Shown one piece after another: positions 1 through 7,499 of a DNA stretch of 12,314 bases; the first letter of the stretch is position 1, and each line of letters starts with the position of its first letter. Source of the DNA: DATJOJ01 sp035507035 (GTDB taxonomy: Bacteria > Acidobacteriota > Terriglobia > Terriglobales > Acidobacteriaceae); assembly GCA_035507035.1 (NCBI GenBank), contig DATJOJ010000049.1:1-12314 (forward strand), in the 5' to 3' direction. Below the pieces are notes generated by a model, which worked only from the letters and a program-made list of their open reading frames with translations, did not search any database and was not told where the DNA came from. The translations under genes were made by a program, and so were the position numbers.

Positions 1-754
1 CGCTCAGACCTGGGTGCTAGAAAAAGACGGCCAGCTGCTGGAGAGCATGGTCAGTTATTATCCGTCGATCGATGGGCTTGAGATCACAACCGGCGATCAG
101 GATCTGACGCCTCAAAACCTCGATGACGCTGTAGGAAGGAAGCTCAGAGAAGGCGAGCCCCGGGACTGTTTCGGTTGCCATTCGAGTGGCGACGTGGTGA
201 AGGGCACTTTGCATCTGCAGTCACTTGAGCCCGGCGTCACCTGCGAGCACTGCCACAGCGGAGCTGATTCCCACATGCTGGCGGCCATTCAGGGAGAGGC
301 CTACGGGACTGCGCCGCCGGATTTGCGGAAACTAACTTCAGAAGATGTCTCAAACTTTTGCGGACAATGCCATCGCACCTGGGAAACGGTTGTGCGCAGC
401 AATTGGCGGGGTCCCGTGGATGTACGGTTTCAGCCATATCGCCTGGCCAACAGCAAGTGCTTCGACGGAACCGATCCCCGCATTAGCTGCATTGCCTGCC
501 ATAACCCGCACCAGGATCTTGTTACGGATGAAAGGTCCTATGACTCGAAGTGTCTGGCGTGTCATGCCTCGAAAAGTGATTCGGCAAACGTGTCCAGGCA
601 AGCGGCAGAGCACCGCGATGCAAAAGCCTGTCCAGTGGCCAGCGCAAACTGCGCGAGCTGCCACATGCCAAAAGTAAAGCTGCCAAATGGGCTGGTGACT
701 TTTCATGACCACGAGATCCGGATCGTGAAACCGGATTCGCCCTACCCGAATTAA
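1..754 (+). CDS. Multiheme c-type cytochrome, 3' part (5' end outside window)
   Basis: The reading frame is open from base 2, so the gene starts upstream; the GTG at 14 is only an internal valine codon. The visible 250 residues hold six CXXCH heme-attachment sites, with codons starting at about 167 (CFGCH), 242 (CEHCH), 359 (CGQCH), 488 (CIACH), 551 (CLACH) and 650 (CASCH). The fourth reads CHNPH, common in doubled-CXXCH cytochromes, and the last is followed by MPK, a C-terminal signature frequent in the cytochrome c554 / multiheme family. Such proteins are exported unfolded and receive covalent hemes in the periplasm, where they pass electrons or act as multiheme oxidoreductases. The signal peptide and probably further hemes lie outside the window. 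There are several non-CXXCH histidines (for example near 262-264 and 701-709) that could be distal ligands. The TPR gene follows downstream on the same strand. The multiheme identity is firm; the enzymatic role is unknown. Confidence 0.9.
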   Translation, partial: AQTWVLEKDGQLLESMVSYYPSIDGLEITTGDQDLTPQNLDDAVGRKLREGEPRDCFGCHSSGDVVKGTLHLQSLEPGVTCEHCHSGADSHMLAAIQGEAYGTAPPDLRKLTSEDVSNFCGQCHRTWETVVRSNWRGPVDVRFQPYRLANSKCFDGTDPRISCIACHNPHQDLVTDERSYDSKCLACHASKSDSANVSRQAAEHRDAKACPVASANCASCHMPKVKLPNGLVTFHDHEIRIVKPDSPYPN

Positions 755-932
755 CCGCACAGCTTCACATTAGAGTCATCTGCACGTGAAATCTCTCGCC
801 TGGCTGGTTGAAAGCGCGATCCTTCGAGATGACGCAACTGGGTTTAGAGGCAGGTTGAGCCCCATGTGCAGCGAATCGCGCGCTTGCTCTGGCAATCGGT
901 GTATCTTAGATAGTCTGTTGAAAGCGGTACTC
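755..932 (+). other. Gap between cytochrome and TPR genes; possible leader or N-terminal extension
   Basis: This stretch has no clear terminator hairpin. The frame of the downstream TPR gene is open back to a GTG at 786, which would add 49 residues before the signal peptide. The extension is rich in Arg, Cys and Ser and does not resemble an export signal, so I treat the stretch as non-coding leader. No good sigma70 promoter is visible, so read-through from the cytochrome gene is possible. Confidence 0.4.
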
Positions 933-2564
933 ATGGGCCACGCAGCCATGCATCGGTCGTATATCGTCCTTGGACTCATCTCCTTTTTGGCCATCTCGGG
1001 CTTATGCGCGGCTACTCCCAGCGTGTGCACCCCACCGCCGGCTCTCGAAAGTAAACTCCAGAAAAATCCCAAAGCCGACACTTTCGCAGAACTGGGATCG
1101 TGGTATGGAGATCATGATCAATACAATTGCGCGATCAAAGCCTATCGCGACGCCCTTAAGCTTGAGCCCAAGTCCGCAGAAGTTTTATACCTGTTAGGTC
1201 TTAACCTGCTCCGCCAAGGCGACTTCAGCGATGCGGTAAAACCGCTTCAGCAGTCGATCGAAATCAAGCCAGATGTTCTAAAGGCTCACCTGTTGCTGGC
1301 AACCGCGCTTGAGGAACTTCGGCAGCCTGCCGAGGCCCGAACCGAGTGGATCGCGGCTTTGAAAATCGACCCGCACTCGGAACTCGCACTCGATGGCGCG
1401 AGCAAGAACCTCCTGGCTGCGGATAACTTTGACGCCGTCATCGCCTTGCTTGGACCGCAACCCAAAGGAGAAAATCTCACCCTCGATTTGGCAGCGGCTT
1501 ACACGCAAAGCGGCGCTACCGATCAGGCCGTTGAGGTCCTCAAGAAGGCGCTCGAAGCGAGTCCAACGTCACGCCCCTTAGCACGGACATTGATTTCGGA
1601 GCTGGTTTTGCAAGCGCGCTACCAGGAAGCCGCAAAGTTGGGCGAAAAACTCGTTCAGCAGTACCCCCGTGATCTCGAGGCCAAGATTTTGTATTTACAT
1701 GTGTTGGTGATGAACGACGACGAGCAATTGGCGCGGCCGCTGGCCAAGAAACTGCTGATAGCCGCACCCCACGATTTCACTGTCCTGTATCTCAATGGGT
1801 TGCTGGAGAATCGCGCGGGAAACTACGCCGGCGGCCGGGATTTTCTTGAGAAAGCGGTGGCCATCAATCCGAATCACTACAACAGCCATTTCAATCTGGG
1901 GATTGCTCTTTCCGACCTCAACGATCCCCAAGGAGCGAGAGAGCAATTCGAAAAAGCGCTGGCCCTGGGCGCGCACGAACCTGCCGTGCGTTTCGAATAT
2001 GCAAAAGTGCTGCGGAAATTAGGCGAAACGCAATTGGCGGCTGAACAGCTGAAACTCTATCAGGAGGAACAGAAAGCCTCGAATGAGCAAACCATGGCTG
2101 TCAACAAGACGGCGCAGGCAGATAAAGAACTGGCAAGCGGCGATGCGAAACGGGCGGTCGCGCTCTATCGCGATGCGCTGGCGGTGCTCCCCGATAGCGC
2201 GCTGCTGAATTACAAGTTGTCAGCCGCGTTAGACAAGGTCGGCGATACCGCGGCTGAGCGCGACGCGTTACAGAAAGCGGTACAGATCGATCCCAAGATG
2301 GCGATTGCTCATTGTCAGCTTGGTTACTTAGCTTTCAACGATGGAGATTTCTCCACTGCGGAAGAGCAGTTTCGCGAAGCCGTCCAGGCCGCACCGGGAT
2401 TCACCGACGCCTGGATCAGTCTGGCTGCCACCCTGGCCACGGAGTCTCGCCGCCCGGAGGCTCTTGAGGCCGTTCGCCACGCTCTGGAAATCGATCCTCA
2501 TAATGCGAACGCGCTCGCGCTTCAGAAAGACCTCGCGGATGCGGCCGGGCAGACGAATCCGTGA
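933..2564 (+). CDS. Exported tetratricopeptide-repeat (TPR) protein
   Basis: The 543-residue product begins with a Sec-type signal peptide (hydrophobic core about residues 9-24, cleavage probably after CAA at 25-27). The rest is an almost uninterrupted array of about 13-14 TPR units of 34 residues from about 51 to 524. They show the usual W/Y-L-G-Y-A-F-A-P pattern, with unit ends such as LEPKS, IKPDV, IDPHS, INPNH, IDPKM and IDPHN. TPRs form an alpha solenoid that binds other proteins, so a periplasmic scaffold role is likely. The start is uncertain. ATG at 933 and ATG at 948 both keep the signal peptide, while GTG at 786 would bury it behind 49 unlikely residues; none has a strong Shine-Dalgarno. 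There is no usable lipobox: the residue before Cys25 is Leu. It lies between a multiheme cytochrome and a CRTAC1 gene (36 bp gap), so it may scaffold or dock these two. Confidence 0.88.
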   Translation: MGHAAMHRSYIVLGLISFLAISGLCAATPSVCTPPPALESKLQKNPKADTFAELGSWYGDHDQYNCAIKAYRDALKLEPKSAEVLYLLGLNLLRQGDFSDAVKPLQQSIEIKPDVLKAHLLLATALEELRQPAEARTEWIAALKIDPHSELALDGASKNLLAADNFDAVIALLGPQPKGENLTLDLAAAYTQSGATDQAVEVLKKALEASPTSRPLARTLISELVLQARYQEAAKLGEKLVQQYPRDLEAKILYLHVLVMNDDEQLARPLAKKLLIAAPHDFTVLYLNGLLENRAGNYAGGRDFLEKAVAINPNHYNSHFNLGIALSDLNDPQGAREQFEKALALGAHEPAVRFEYAKVLRKLGETQLAAEQLKLYQEEQKASNEQTMAVNKTAQADKELASGDAKRAVALYRDALAVLPDSALLNYKLSAALDKVGDTAAERDALQKAVQIDPKMAIAHCQLGYLAFNDGDFSTAEEQFREAVQAAPGFTDAWISLAATLATESRRPEALEAVRHALEIDPHNANALALQKDLADAAGQTNP

Positions 2565-2585
2565 GTGATGTCCGTCTAATCTGTT

Positions 2586-2589
2586 AGGA
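2586..2589 (+). promoter_or_regulatory. Ribosome binding site for the propeller gene
   Basis: AGGA lies 11 bases before the ATG at 2601. The spacing is slightly long but nothing better is present. With only 36 bp to the preceding stop codon and no promoter-like sequence, it supports co-transcription with the TPR gene. Confidence 0.45.
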
Positions 2590-2600
2590 TTTCATCCAGC

Positions 2601-4370
2601 ATGCCGAGGGGAAAATCCGGGAACTGGACACGGCGGCGGATATTGCGCACGATTCCGCCGGCACTGCTTCCCTGCCTGGTTCCGTCTCCCCTCCGTTCTT
2701 TGATTCCTCAGGGCAAGTCCTCGGCAGACAAATCTTTGCCGGCTCCCTTTTCGCGTTTCGTCGATATTGCTGAAACTGCAGGCCTCACCAAGACGATGAT
2801 CTATGGCGGGGTCGAGCGCATTGAGTACATCGTCGAGTTGAACGGCGGCGGTTGCGCTTTCTTCGATTACGACAATGACGGCTGGATGGACATTTTCATC
2901 CTCGGCGGGCGACGGTTGGAAGGCTGCCTGCCGGGATCGAGCAATCGCCTCTATCACAACAATCGCGACGGCACATTTACCGACGTGACCGAGAAAGCGG
3001 GCTTGATCGATTGTGGCTGGGCATGCGGCGTTTGCGTCGGCGACTACAACAACGACGGATTTGAAGACCTCTTCCTGACGTATTACGGCCAGAATCGCCT
3101 GTATCGGAACAACGGAGACGGCACATTTACCGACGTTACGCAGAAAGCTGGCCTTCTATATCCCACGACCCGTTTTGGCTCAGGTGCAACTTTTGTTGAC
3201 TACAACCGCGACGGTCTGCTTGATCTTTTTGTCTCGAACTATCTGGTGATTGACTTAGCGAACGCGCCAAAGCCTTCGCTAGATGTGCCCAATTGCAATT
3301 ATGAAGGAGTGGCCACCAATTGCGGCCCAGTGGGTCTTCCCGCGGCGCAGCATTGCTTGTATCGAAACAACGGCGATGGCACGTTTACCGACGTCTCCAA
3401 AGAATCCGGGATCGCAGCGGCGCACGACTCGTTCGGATTTACGGCTGTGGCTTTTGACGCGGACGAAGATGGCTGGCAAGACATTTTCGTGGCCTGTGAC
3501 TCAACCCCCAGCCTCTTGTTTATGAACAACCATGACGGAACCTTCCGCGAGGAAGCTTTGCTGCGCGGCGTTGCGCTCGGTCCCGGCGGCGACCTGATGG
3601 GCGGCATGGGCGTGGGATGCGGGGACTACGATCTCGACGGCCACATCGACCTGCTGAAAACTCACTTCCAGAATCAGGCCCCCGGCTTGTATCGAAACAA
3701 CGGCAAGGGGGAATTTGACGATGTCACGGCCCAAGCCGGTCTGAGCATGGAACGCCGATTCATCAGCTGGGGCACGGCGCTGACAGACCTCGACAACGAC
3801 GGTTATCCCGACATTCTCTACGTCACCGGCACGGTTTACCCGGAACTCGAGAAGGTGTACGCGAAATATCCGGCGCACAGCCCGCGCATCCTCTTTCGCA
3901 ATCTGGGCAATGGCAGATTTGTCGAACTGGGCGACGAAGCCGGGCCCGGCATTTCCGCCAAACATCAGAGCCGGGGGGCAGCTTTTGGAGACTTTGATAA
4001 CGATGGCGATATCGACGTCGTCATCATGAATCGTAATGAGCCGCCTTCGCTTTTGCGCAACGATGCGCCTCCGGGAAATCATTGGATCAAAGTGCGGCTG
4101 GAAGGCACGAAAAGCAATCGCAGCGCGCTCGGATCGCGAGTGCTGGTGCATTACGGCGGAAAAGTACAGGCCCAATGCCTGACCAGCCAGAGCAGTTACT
4201 TGTCATCCAACGATCCCCGACTGCATTTCGGTTTGGGCAAAGAAACGACGGTAGATGTCGACGTAATTTGGCCGACTGGGGCCAAGGAAACTCTTAAGAA
4301 CATTGCTGCCGACCAACTGCTCACCATCCGCGAAGGTCAAGGAATCGTAAAAGGCCGGCCGTTCCGCTGA
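2601..4370 (+). CDS. Exported CRTAC1-family protein: seven FG-GAP calcium repeats plus ASPIC/UnbV domain
   Basis: The 589-residue product starts with a twin-arginine-like signal: T10-R-R-R-I-L-R16 followed by a proline-broken hydrophobic stretch to about 31. Seven DxDxDG-type calcium loops follow near residues 89, 148, 200, 286, 342, 396 and 464, enough for one seven-bladed beta-propeller. Between them are repeated NNGDGTFTDV-like blade edges at about 120, 170, 256, 309 and 366. Residues about 492-578 match the ASPIC/UnbV domain: an NHWIKVRLEG start, a SYLSSNDPRLHFGLG segment, a WPTG turn and an ADQLLTIREG end. The family is common in Acidobacteriota and Planctomycetes and usually lacks a known activity. 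Unusually, the mature part has 11 cysteines, including C138-x3-C142-x2-C145 beside the second calcium loop. A Tat signal would mean export after folding, perhaps with a cofactor. It follows the TPR gene by 36 bp. The family assignment is firm, the Tat route probable, the function unknown. Confidence 0.93.
   Translation: MPRGKSGNWTRRRILRTIPPALLPCLVPSPLRSLIPQGKSSADKSLPAPFSRFVDIAETAGLTKTMIYGGVERIEYIVELNGGGCAFFDYDNDGWMDIFILGGRRLEGCLPGSSNRLYHNNRDGTFTDVTEKAGLIDCGWACGVCVGDYNNDGFEDLFLTYYGQNRLYRNNGDGTFTDVTQKAGLLYPTTRFGSGATFVDYNRDGLLDLFVSNYLVIDLANAPKPSLDVPNCNYEGVATNCGPVGLPAAQHCLYRNNGDGTFTDVSKESGIAAAHDSFGFTAVAFDADEDGWQDIFVACDSTPSLLFMNNHDGTFREEALLRGVALGPGGDLMGGMGVGCGDYDLDGHIDLLKTHFQNQAPGLYRNNGKGEFDDVTAQAGLSMERRFISWGTALTDLDNDGYPDILYVTGTVYPELEKVYAKYPAHSPRILFRNLGNGRFVELGDEAGPGISAKHQSRGAAFGDFDNDGDIDVVIMNRNEPPSLLRNDAPPGNHWIKVRLEGTKSNRSALGSRVLVHYGGKVQAQCLTSQSSYLSSNDPRLHFGLGKETTVDVDVIWPTGAKETLKNIAADQLLTIREGQGIVKGRPFR
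2967..3136 (+). repeat. Internal blade repeat in the propeller gene
   Basis: A 20-base identical segment occurs at 2967-2986 and 3117-3136, exactly 150 bases (50 codons) apart, and a diverged copy lies near 3375. It encodes the DGTFTDV blade edge. The identity at DNA level suggests a fairly recent blade duplication or gene conversion within the propeller. Confidence 0.6.
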
Positions 4371-4387
4371 TACAGGAATCCTTAGTC

Positions 4388-4416
4388 TTTACAAACGTTC
4401 CCGCTGAATGCAAAAT
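4388..4416 (+). promoter_or_regulatory. Candidate sigma70-type promoter for the first VWFA gene
   Basis: TTTACA at 4388-4393 (five of six bases of the -35 consensus) is followed after 17 bases by CAAAAT at 4411-4416 (four of six of the -10 consensus, with the key A2 and T6 kept). Transcription would begin near 4423, giving a leader of about 30 bases that includes the ribosome binding site. It separates this gene from the upstream cytochrome-TPR-propeller unit. This is a prediction from base matches only. Confidence 0.4.
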
Positions 4417-4439
4417 CGTTTTGCCGGAATTCTGCATTC
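4406..4439. repeat. Nested inverted repeat between promoter and start of the first VWFA gene
   Basis: GAATGCA at 4406-4412 is perfectly complementary to TGCATTC at 4433-4439. Inside it is a smaller perfect palindrome, CAAAA-TCG-TTTTG at 4411-4423. The structure overlaps the candidate -10 box and ends one base before the ribosome binding site, so it could be an operator on DNA. It lacks the GC-rich stem and T run of an intrinsic terminator. Confidence 0.4.
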
Positions 4440-4440
4440 G

Positions 4441-4446
4441 AAGGGA
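4441..4446 (+). promoter_or_regulatory. Ribosome binding site fixing the VWFA start at 4454
   Basis: AAGGGA ends seven bases before the ATG at 4454. It favours this ATG, which is followed directly by a signal peptide, over the in-frame TTG at 4421, which has no such site. Confidence 0.65.
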
Positions 4447-4453
4447 AATCACA

Positions 4454-7438
4454 ATGCACCGGGCTGGGTTGTTTCGCTTTCTCCGCAACTATTTCTGCGT
4501 ACTTCTTTCTGCTCTAGTAGTGAGCTCAGCTCACGGTCAGTCTTCACCAGAAAACGGTCAAACCTCATCTGACAAAGGATCTGCGTCTTCTACGTCTAGT
4601 AGTCCGGCGATTGTGACCAACGTGGACGAAGTCCCGATCGACTTCGTGGTACGCAACAAGAAGAAGCCGGTTTTGGATCTCAAGCTTGACGATGTCGCGG
4701 TCACGGACGACGGTTCAGCTGTGAAGCTTTCCCATCTTCGCTTGATGTCCGGGGAATCGGGCACGGAACATCTCATCACGTTCTTGTTCGACCCGCTGGA
4801 TCCATCGTCGGCAACCAACGCGCACGACGTCGCCAAGAAAATTCTGAAGCTGATTCCGGCCAAGGGATTTTCGTTCTCTGTATTCACGATGGAAGGACGC
4901 CTGCGTTTTTTGCAGGAGTTTACGAGTGATCGCTCTGAGATTCAGAAGGCCATCCGCATTGCGACGGGCGACGAGGGCCCCAAAGTGGCGGACCCGGCAG
5001 CGGCTCTGGCTGAAAAGAGTTTGATCTCGGCAGTACAATCCGATGCCGGCCACGCGCAAACGGCGGATTCTGCCCGAGATCGCGAGTTACGCAAAGCCAT
5101 GTTGGCCGCGCTCACCGAGTCGCAGCGAATCGTCCTGGACCAGCATATGCCGGCTCCGTTGGCGGGCGTGCTCGCGCTGGTGCGATCTCAGGCAAAGATT
5201 CCCGGCAGAAAACTGCTGATATATTTCAGCAACGGATCGCAGTCCGGCGCAGATGTACGCGATGCCGTCCGCTCGATAGCCGCGGCGGCCAATCGCTCCG
5301 ATGTCAGCGTCTACGTCATTAACAAGTTCGCCCTGGATGAAAAGATGATGGATGGGCTGATGGAAAGCAATGCGATCGGACAGGTCGCCAGCGCCAACCA
5401 CTTCAGCCCGCTATTTCCAGCGGCCACCCAGAATAATCCGGCTCCGTCGGTCCTCGGGGCTGGGGTGGCCGCCTCGTTCCCCGATATGCTCACGCGCATG
5501 GAGGGGGAAGGTCTTGCTGGGAGCCGGGACCCGCTTTCCGGGCTGGCAACCGGTACCGGCGGAGCCTATATATTTTCCGAGGACAACCTGAAGAAGCCCA
5601 TCAAGCGAGCCGTCGCGGACCTCACCACATACTACGAGGCTTCGTATCTCCCGACTGGGCTGGTTTACGACGGGAAGTTTCATCAGATCTCAGTCAAAAC
5701 GCTTCGGCCCGGACTAAAAATACAGGCGCGAGCCGGTTATTTTGCGATTCCACCGGCCGCAGGGCTACGGGCTTTCGAAGTGCCGCTGATGAAGGTTTTG
5801 GCGGAGGCCCAGTTGCCAACTGACGTAGGCTTTCGCAGTACCGTTCTGCAGCTCGGCAATCTGACCACGGGCAACGAGAACACCTTGGTCGTAGAGGTTC
5901 CGATCTCCAAACTTGAAGTTCGTACCGACCGCAACGCCAATCTGATCTCGTGGCACGTGTCGATCGTCTCCGAGATAAAAGACAAATCCGGGGCGACGGT
6001 TGAGCATTTTAGCGAAGACATTCCCGGGCACAGCGCTCTCAATGCCAGGGACGATGCACGAAACTGCGCCACCATGCAGCGCCATTTCGCCCTTCCTCCC
6101 GGTCAATACACTCTCGAGACTGTGGTCCTAGACCGAAATAACGGAAAGCTTGGCGGAGAACGAACCCAGCTCAACCTCACGAATGCAGCGTCGGGGCCAT
6201 TTTTGAGCGATGTGGCGCTGGTCCGGCAGATCGATTCTTCTGCCGAGGAGTTAGACCCATTCGAGCCGCTACGCTATCAACATGGAAAAGTCATTCCGGA
6301 TCTGTCCGGCGAAATGACTCCAGGAACCAAGGAGATGTCGTTCTTCTTCCTGGTGCACCCGGATTCCGTTGCTTCGGAGCCGGCTACGCTGGAGATGCAA
6401 GTACTGCGAAACGATGAACTGGTGGGGCAAGTCCCGTTGCAGATTCCGAAACAGCTGGGGGATGCGTTTCCCTACCTCGCTTCGCTGCGAACCGCGAGCC
6501 TGCCTGGCGGGAACTATGACGTGCGGGTTTCGCTCTCGCAAAACGGGAGGATCATCGAGCGCGACCGCACATTCAGCATTGCCGGCCCGCAACTGGCGAA
6601 TGCGGCACTAGGGAAAACCGGCACGCCAGAAGATGGAGAGGAGGTCGCGGCTGTGTTGGGCGGCGAAGCTTCAATCGCGCCCACAAAACGACAACCTCTG
6701 GAGATCGCTCCGCTGCCGACGGAATCAGTTGGTCGTCCTTCGAACGACGAACTGGATGCGCTCATCGCGGGCGCCAGAAAACAGGCAACGAACTATTCCG
6801 TCAAACTGCCGAATTTCTTGTGCGTGGAAGTGACAGATCGTTCGGTTGATCCCGGAAACGGACGATGGCGGCGCAAAGATTCTTTCGGCGAGTTGCTACG
6901 CTACGTCGACAATCAGGAAACCAGGAGAACTCTGGAGGTAAACGGGCAGCCGAGCAGCGAGAAGCGCACTGATATGAACGGGACGCTGTCCATAGGACAA
7001 TTCGCTCATTTGTTGAGCCTGGTATTTCAGCCGTCGTCACAGGCAGATTTTCACTGGAAGGAAACCGACGCGTTAGCCACTGGCACGGTGCAAGTCTTCG
7101 AGTACCGCGTCGACCGCAAGCACGAAGCCATCGAACTCACCGACAGCGGAGGGAGAGTCTGGGCCGCCTTTCACGGATTGGCGTACATCGATAGCTCCAC
7201 CTTTGGGGTTCGCCGGATCACGATGGAGGCGGATAACGTTCCACCCGATTTTTCGATCCACGCGGCTTCGATCTCAGTCGACTACGATTACGTTACGATC
7301 GGAGCTCATGACTACCTCATGCCGGTTCGCGGCACCATCCGGGTGAAGCGAGGCAAGCGCGAGACTGATCTCAACCAGATCGTTTTCCAGGATTACCGCC
7401 GCTACGCGTCGCAATCGAGAATCATCGTGAAGCCGTAA
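4454..7438 (+). CDS. Exported VWFA-related protein (Acidobacterial family) with extra C-terminal domain
   Basis: The 994-residue product has a Sec signal peptide (core about 13-25, cleavage near AHG at 26-28), then a Ser/Thr-rich linker. A VWFA-related domain of the Acidobacterial TIGR03436 type covers about 54-433. It shows the family's N-terminal beta segment (VPIDFVVRN), a QEFTSDR motif, PGRKLLIYFSNG near 250-261 and a closing ARAGYFAIP near 425-433. The metal-site motif DxSxS is not intact (D113-P-L-D-P), and the usual DG after the later strand is NG at 260-261. Residues about 434-711 form a beta-rich region shared with the paralogue encoded at 8885-11116. From about 764 a further module begins, with LPNFLC at 785-790, a long stretch of beta-strand-like sequence and a basic end; I cannot assign it to a named domain. 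It probably acts in the periplasm or at the surface in protein binding. It converges with the next gene 61 bp away. The family is secure, the function unknown. Confidence 0.9.
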   Translation: MHRAGLFRFLRNYFCVLLSALVVSSAHGQSSPENGQTSSDKGSASSTSSSPAIVTNVDEVPIDFVVRNKKKPVLDLKLDDVAVTDDGSAVKLSHLRLMSGESGTEHLITFLFDPLDPSSATNAHDVAKKILKLIPAKGFSFSVFTMEGRLRFLQEFTSDRSEIQKAIRIATGDEGPKVADPAAALAEKSLISAVQSDAGHAQTADSARDRELRKAMLAALTESQRIVLDQHMPAPLAGVLALVRSQAKIPGRKLLIYFSNGSQSGADVRDAVRSIAAAANRSDVSVYVINKFALDEKMMDGLMESNAIGQVASANHFSPLFPAATQNNPAPSVLGAGVAASFPDMLTRMEGEGLAGSRDPLSGLATGTGGAYIFSEDNLKKPIKRAVADLTTYYEASYLPTGLVYDGKFHQISVKTLRPGLKIQARAGYFAIPPAAGLRAFEVPLMKVLAEAQLPTDVGFRSTVLQLGNLTTGNENTLVVEVPISKLEVRTDRNANLISWHVSIVSEIKDKSGATVEHFSEDIPGHSALNARDDARNCATMQRHFALPPGQYTLETVVLDRNNGKLGGERTQLNLTNAASGPFLSDVALVRQIDSSAEELDPFEPLRYQHGKVIPDLSGEMTPGTKEMSFFFLVHPDSVASEPATLEMQVLRNDELVGQVPLQIPKQLGDAFPYLASLRTASLPGGNYDVRVSLSQNGRIIERDRTFSIAGPQLANAALGKTGTPEDGEEVAAVLGGEASIAPTKRQPLEIAPLPTESVGRPSNDELDALIAGARKQATNYSVKLPNFLCVEVTDRSVDPGNGRWRRKDSFGELLRYVDNQETRRTLEVNGQPSSEKRTDMNGTLSIGQFAHLLSLVFQPSSQADFHWKETDALATGTVQVFEYRVDRKHEAIELTDSGGRVWAAFHGLAYIDSSTFGVRRITMEADNVPPDFSIHAASISVDYDYVTIGAHDYLMPVRGTIRVKRGKRETDLNQIVFQDYRRYASQSRIIVKP

Positions 7439-7499
7439 GTAACTCGGCGCGACCGCAATCCCCGCTTCGAAACTGGTTGCAACAAAGCCGACGGCCGCA

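Noticed and set aside
996..1010. Lipoprotein signal in the first TPR protein
   Set aside because: The residues before the cysteine read S-G-L, and leucine at -1 does not fit a lipobox.
1020..2560. CRISPR or satellite repeat from the regular TPR spacing
   Set aside because: The 34-codon periodicity is at protein level only; the DNA units are diverged and coding.
3501..4175. 224-codon minus-strand open frame
   Set aside because: It lies wholly inside the propeller gene, whose plus frame carries the calcium-loop and ASPIC motifs; the reverse translation shows no domain pattern.
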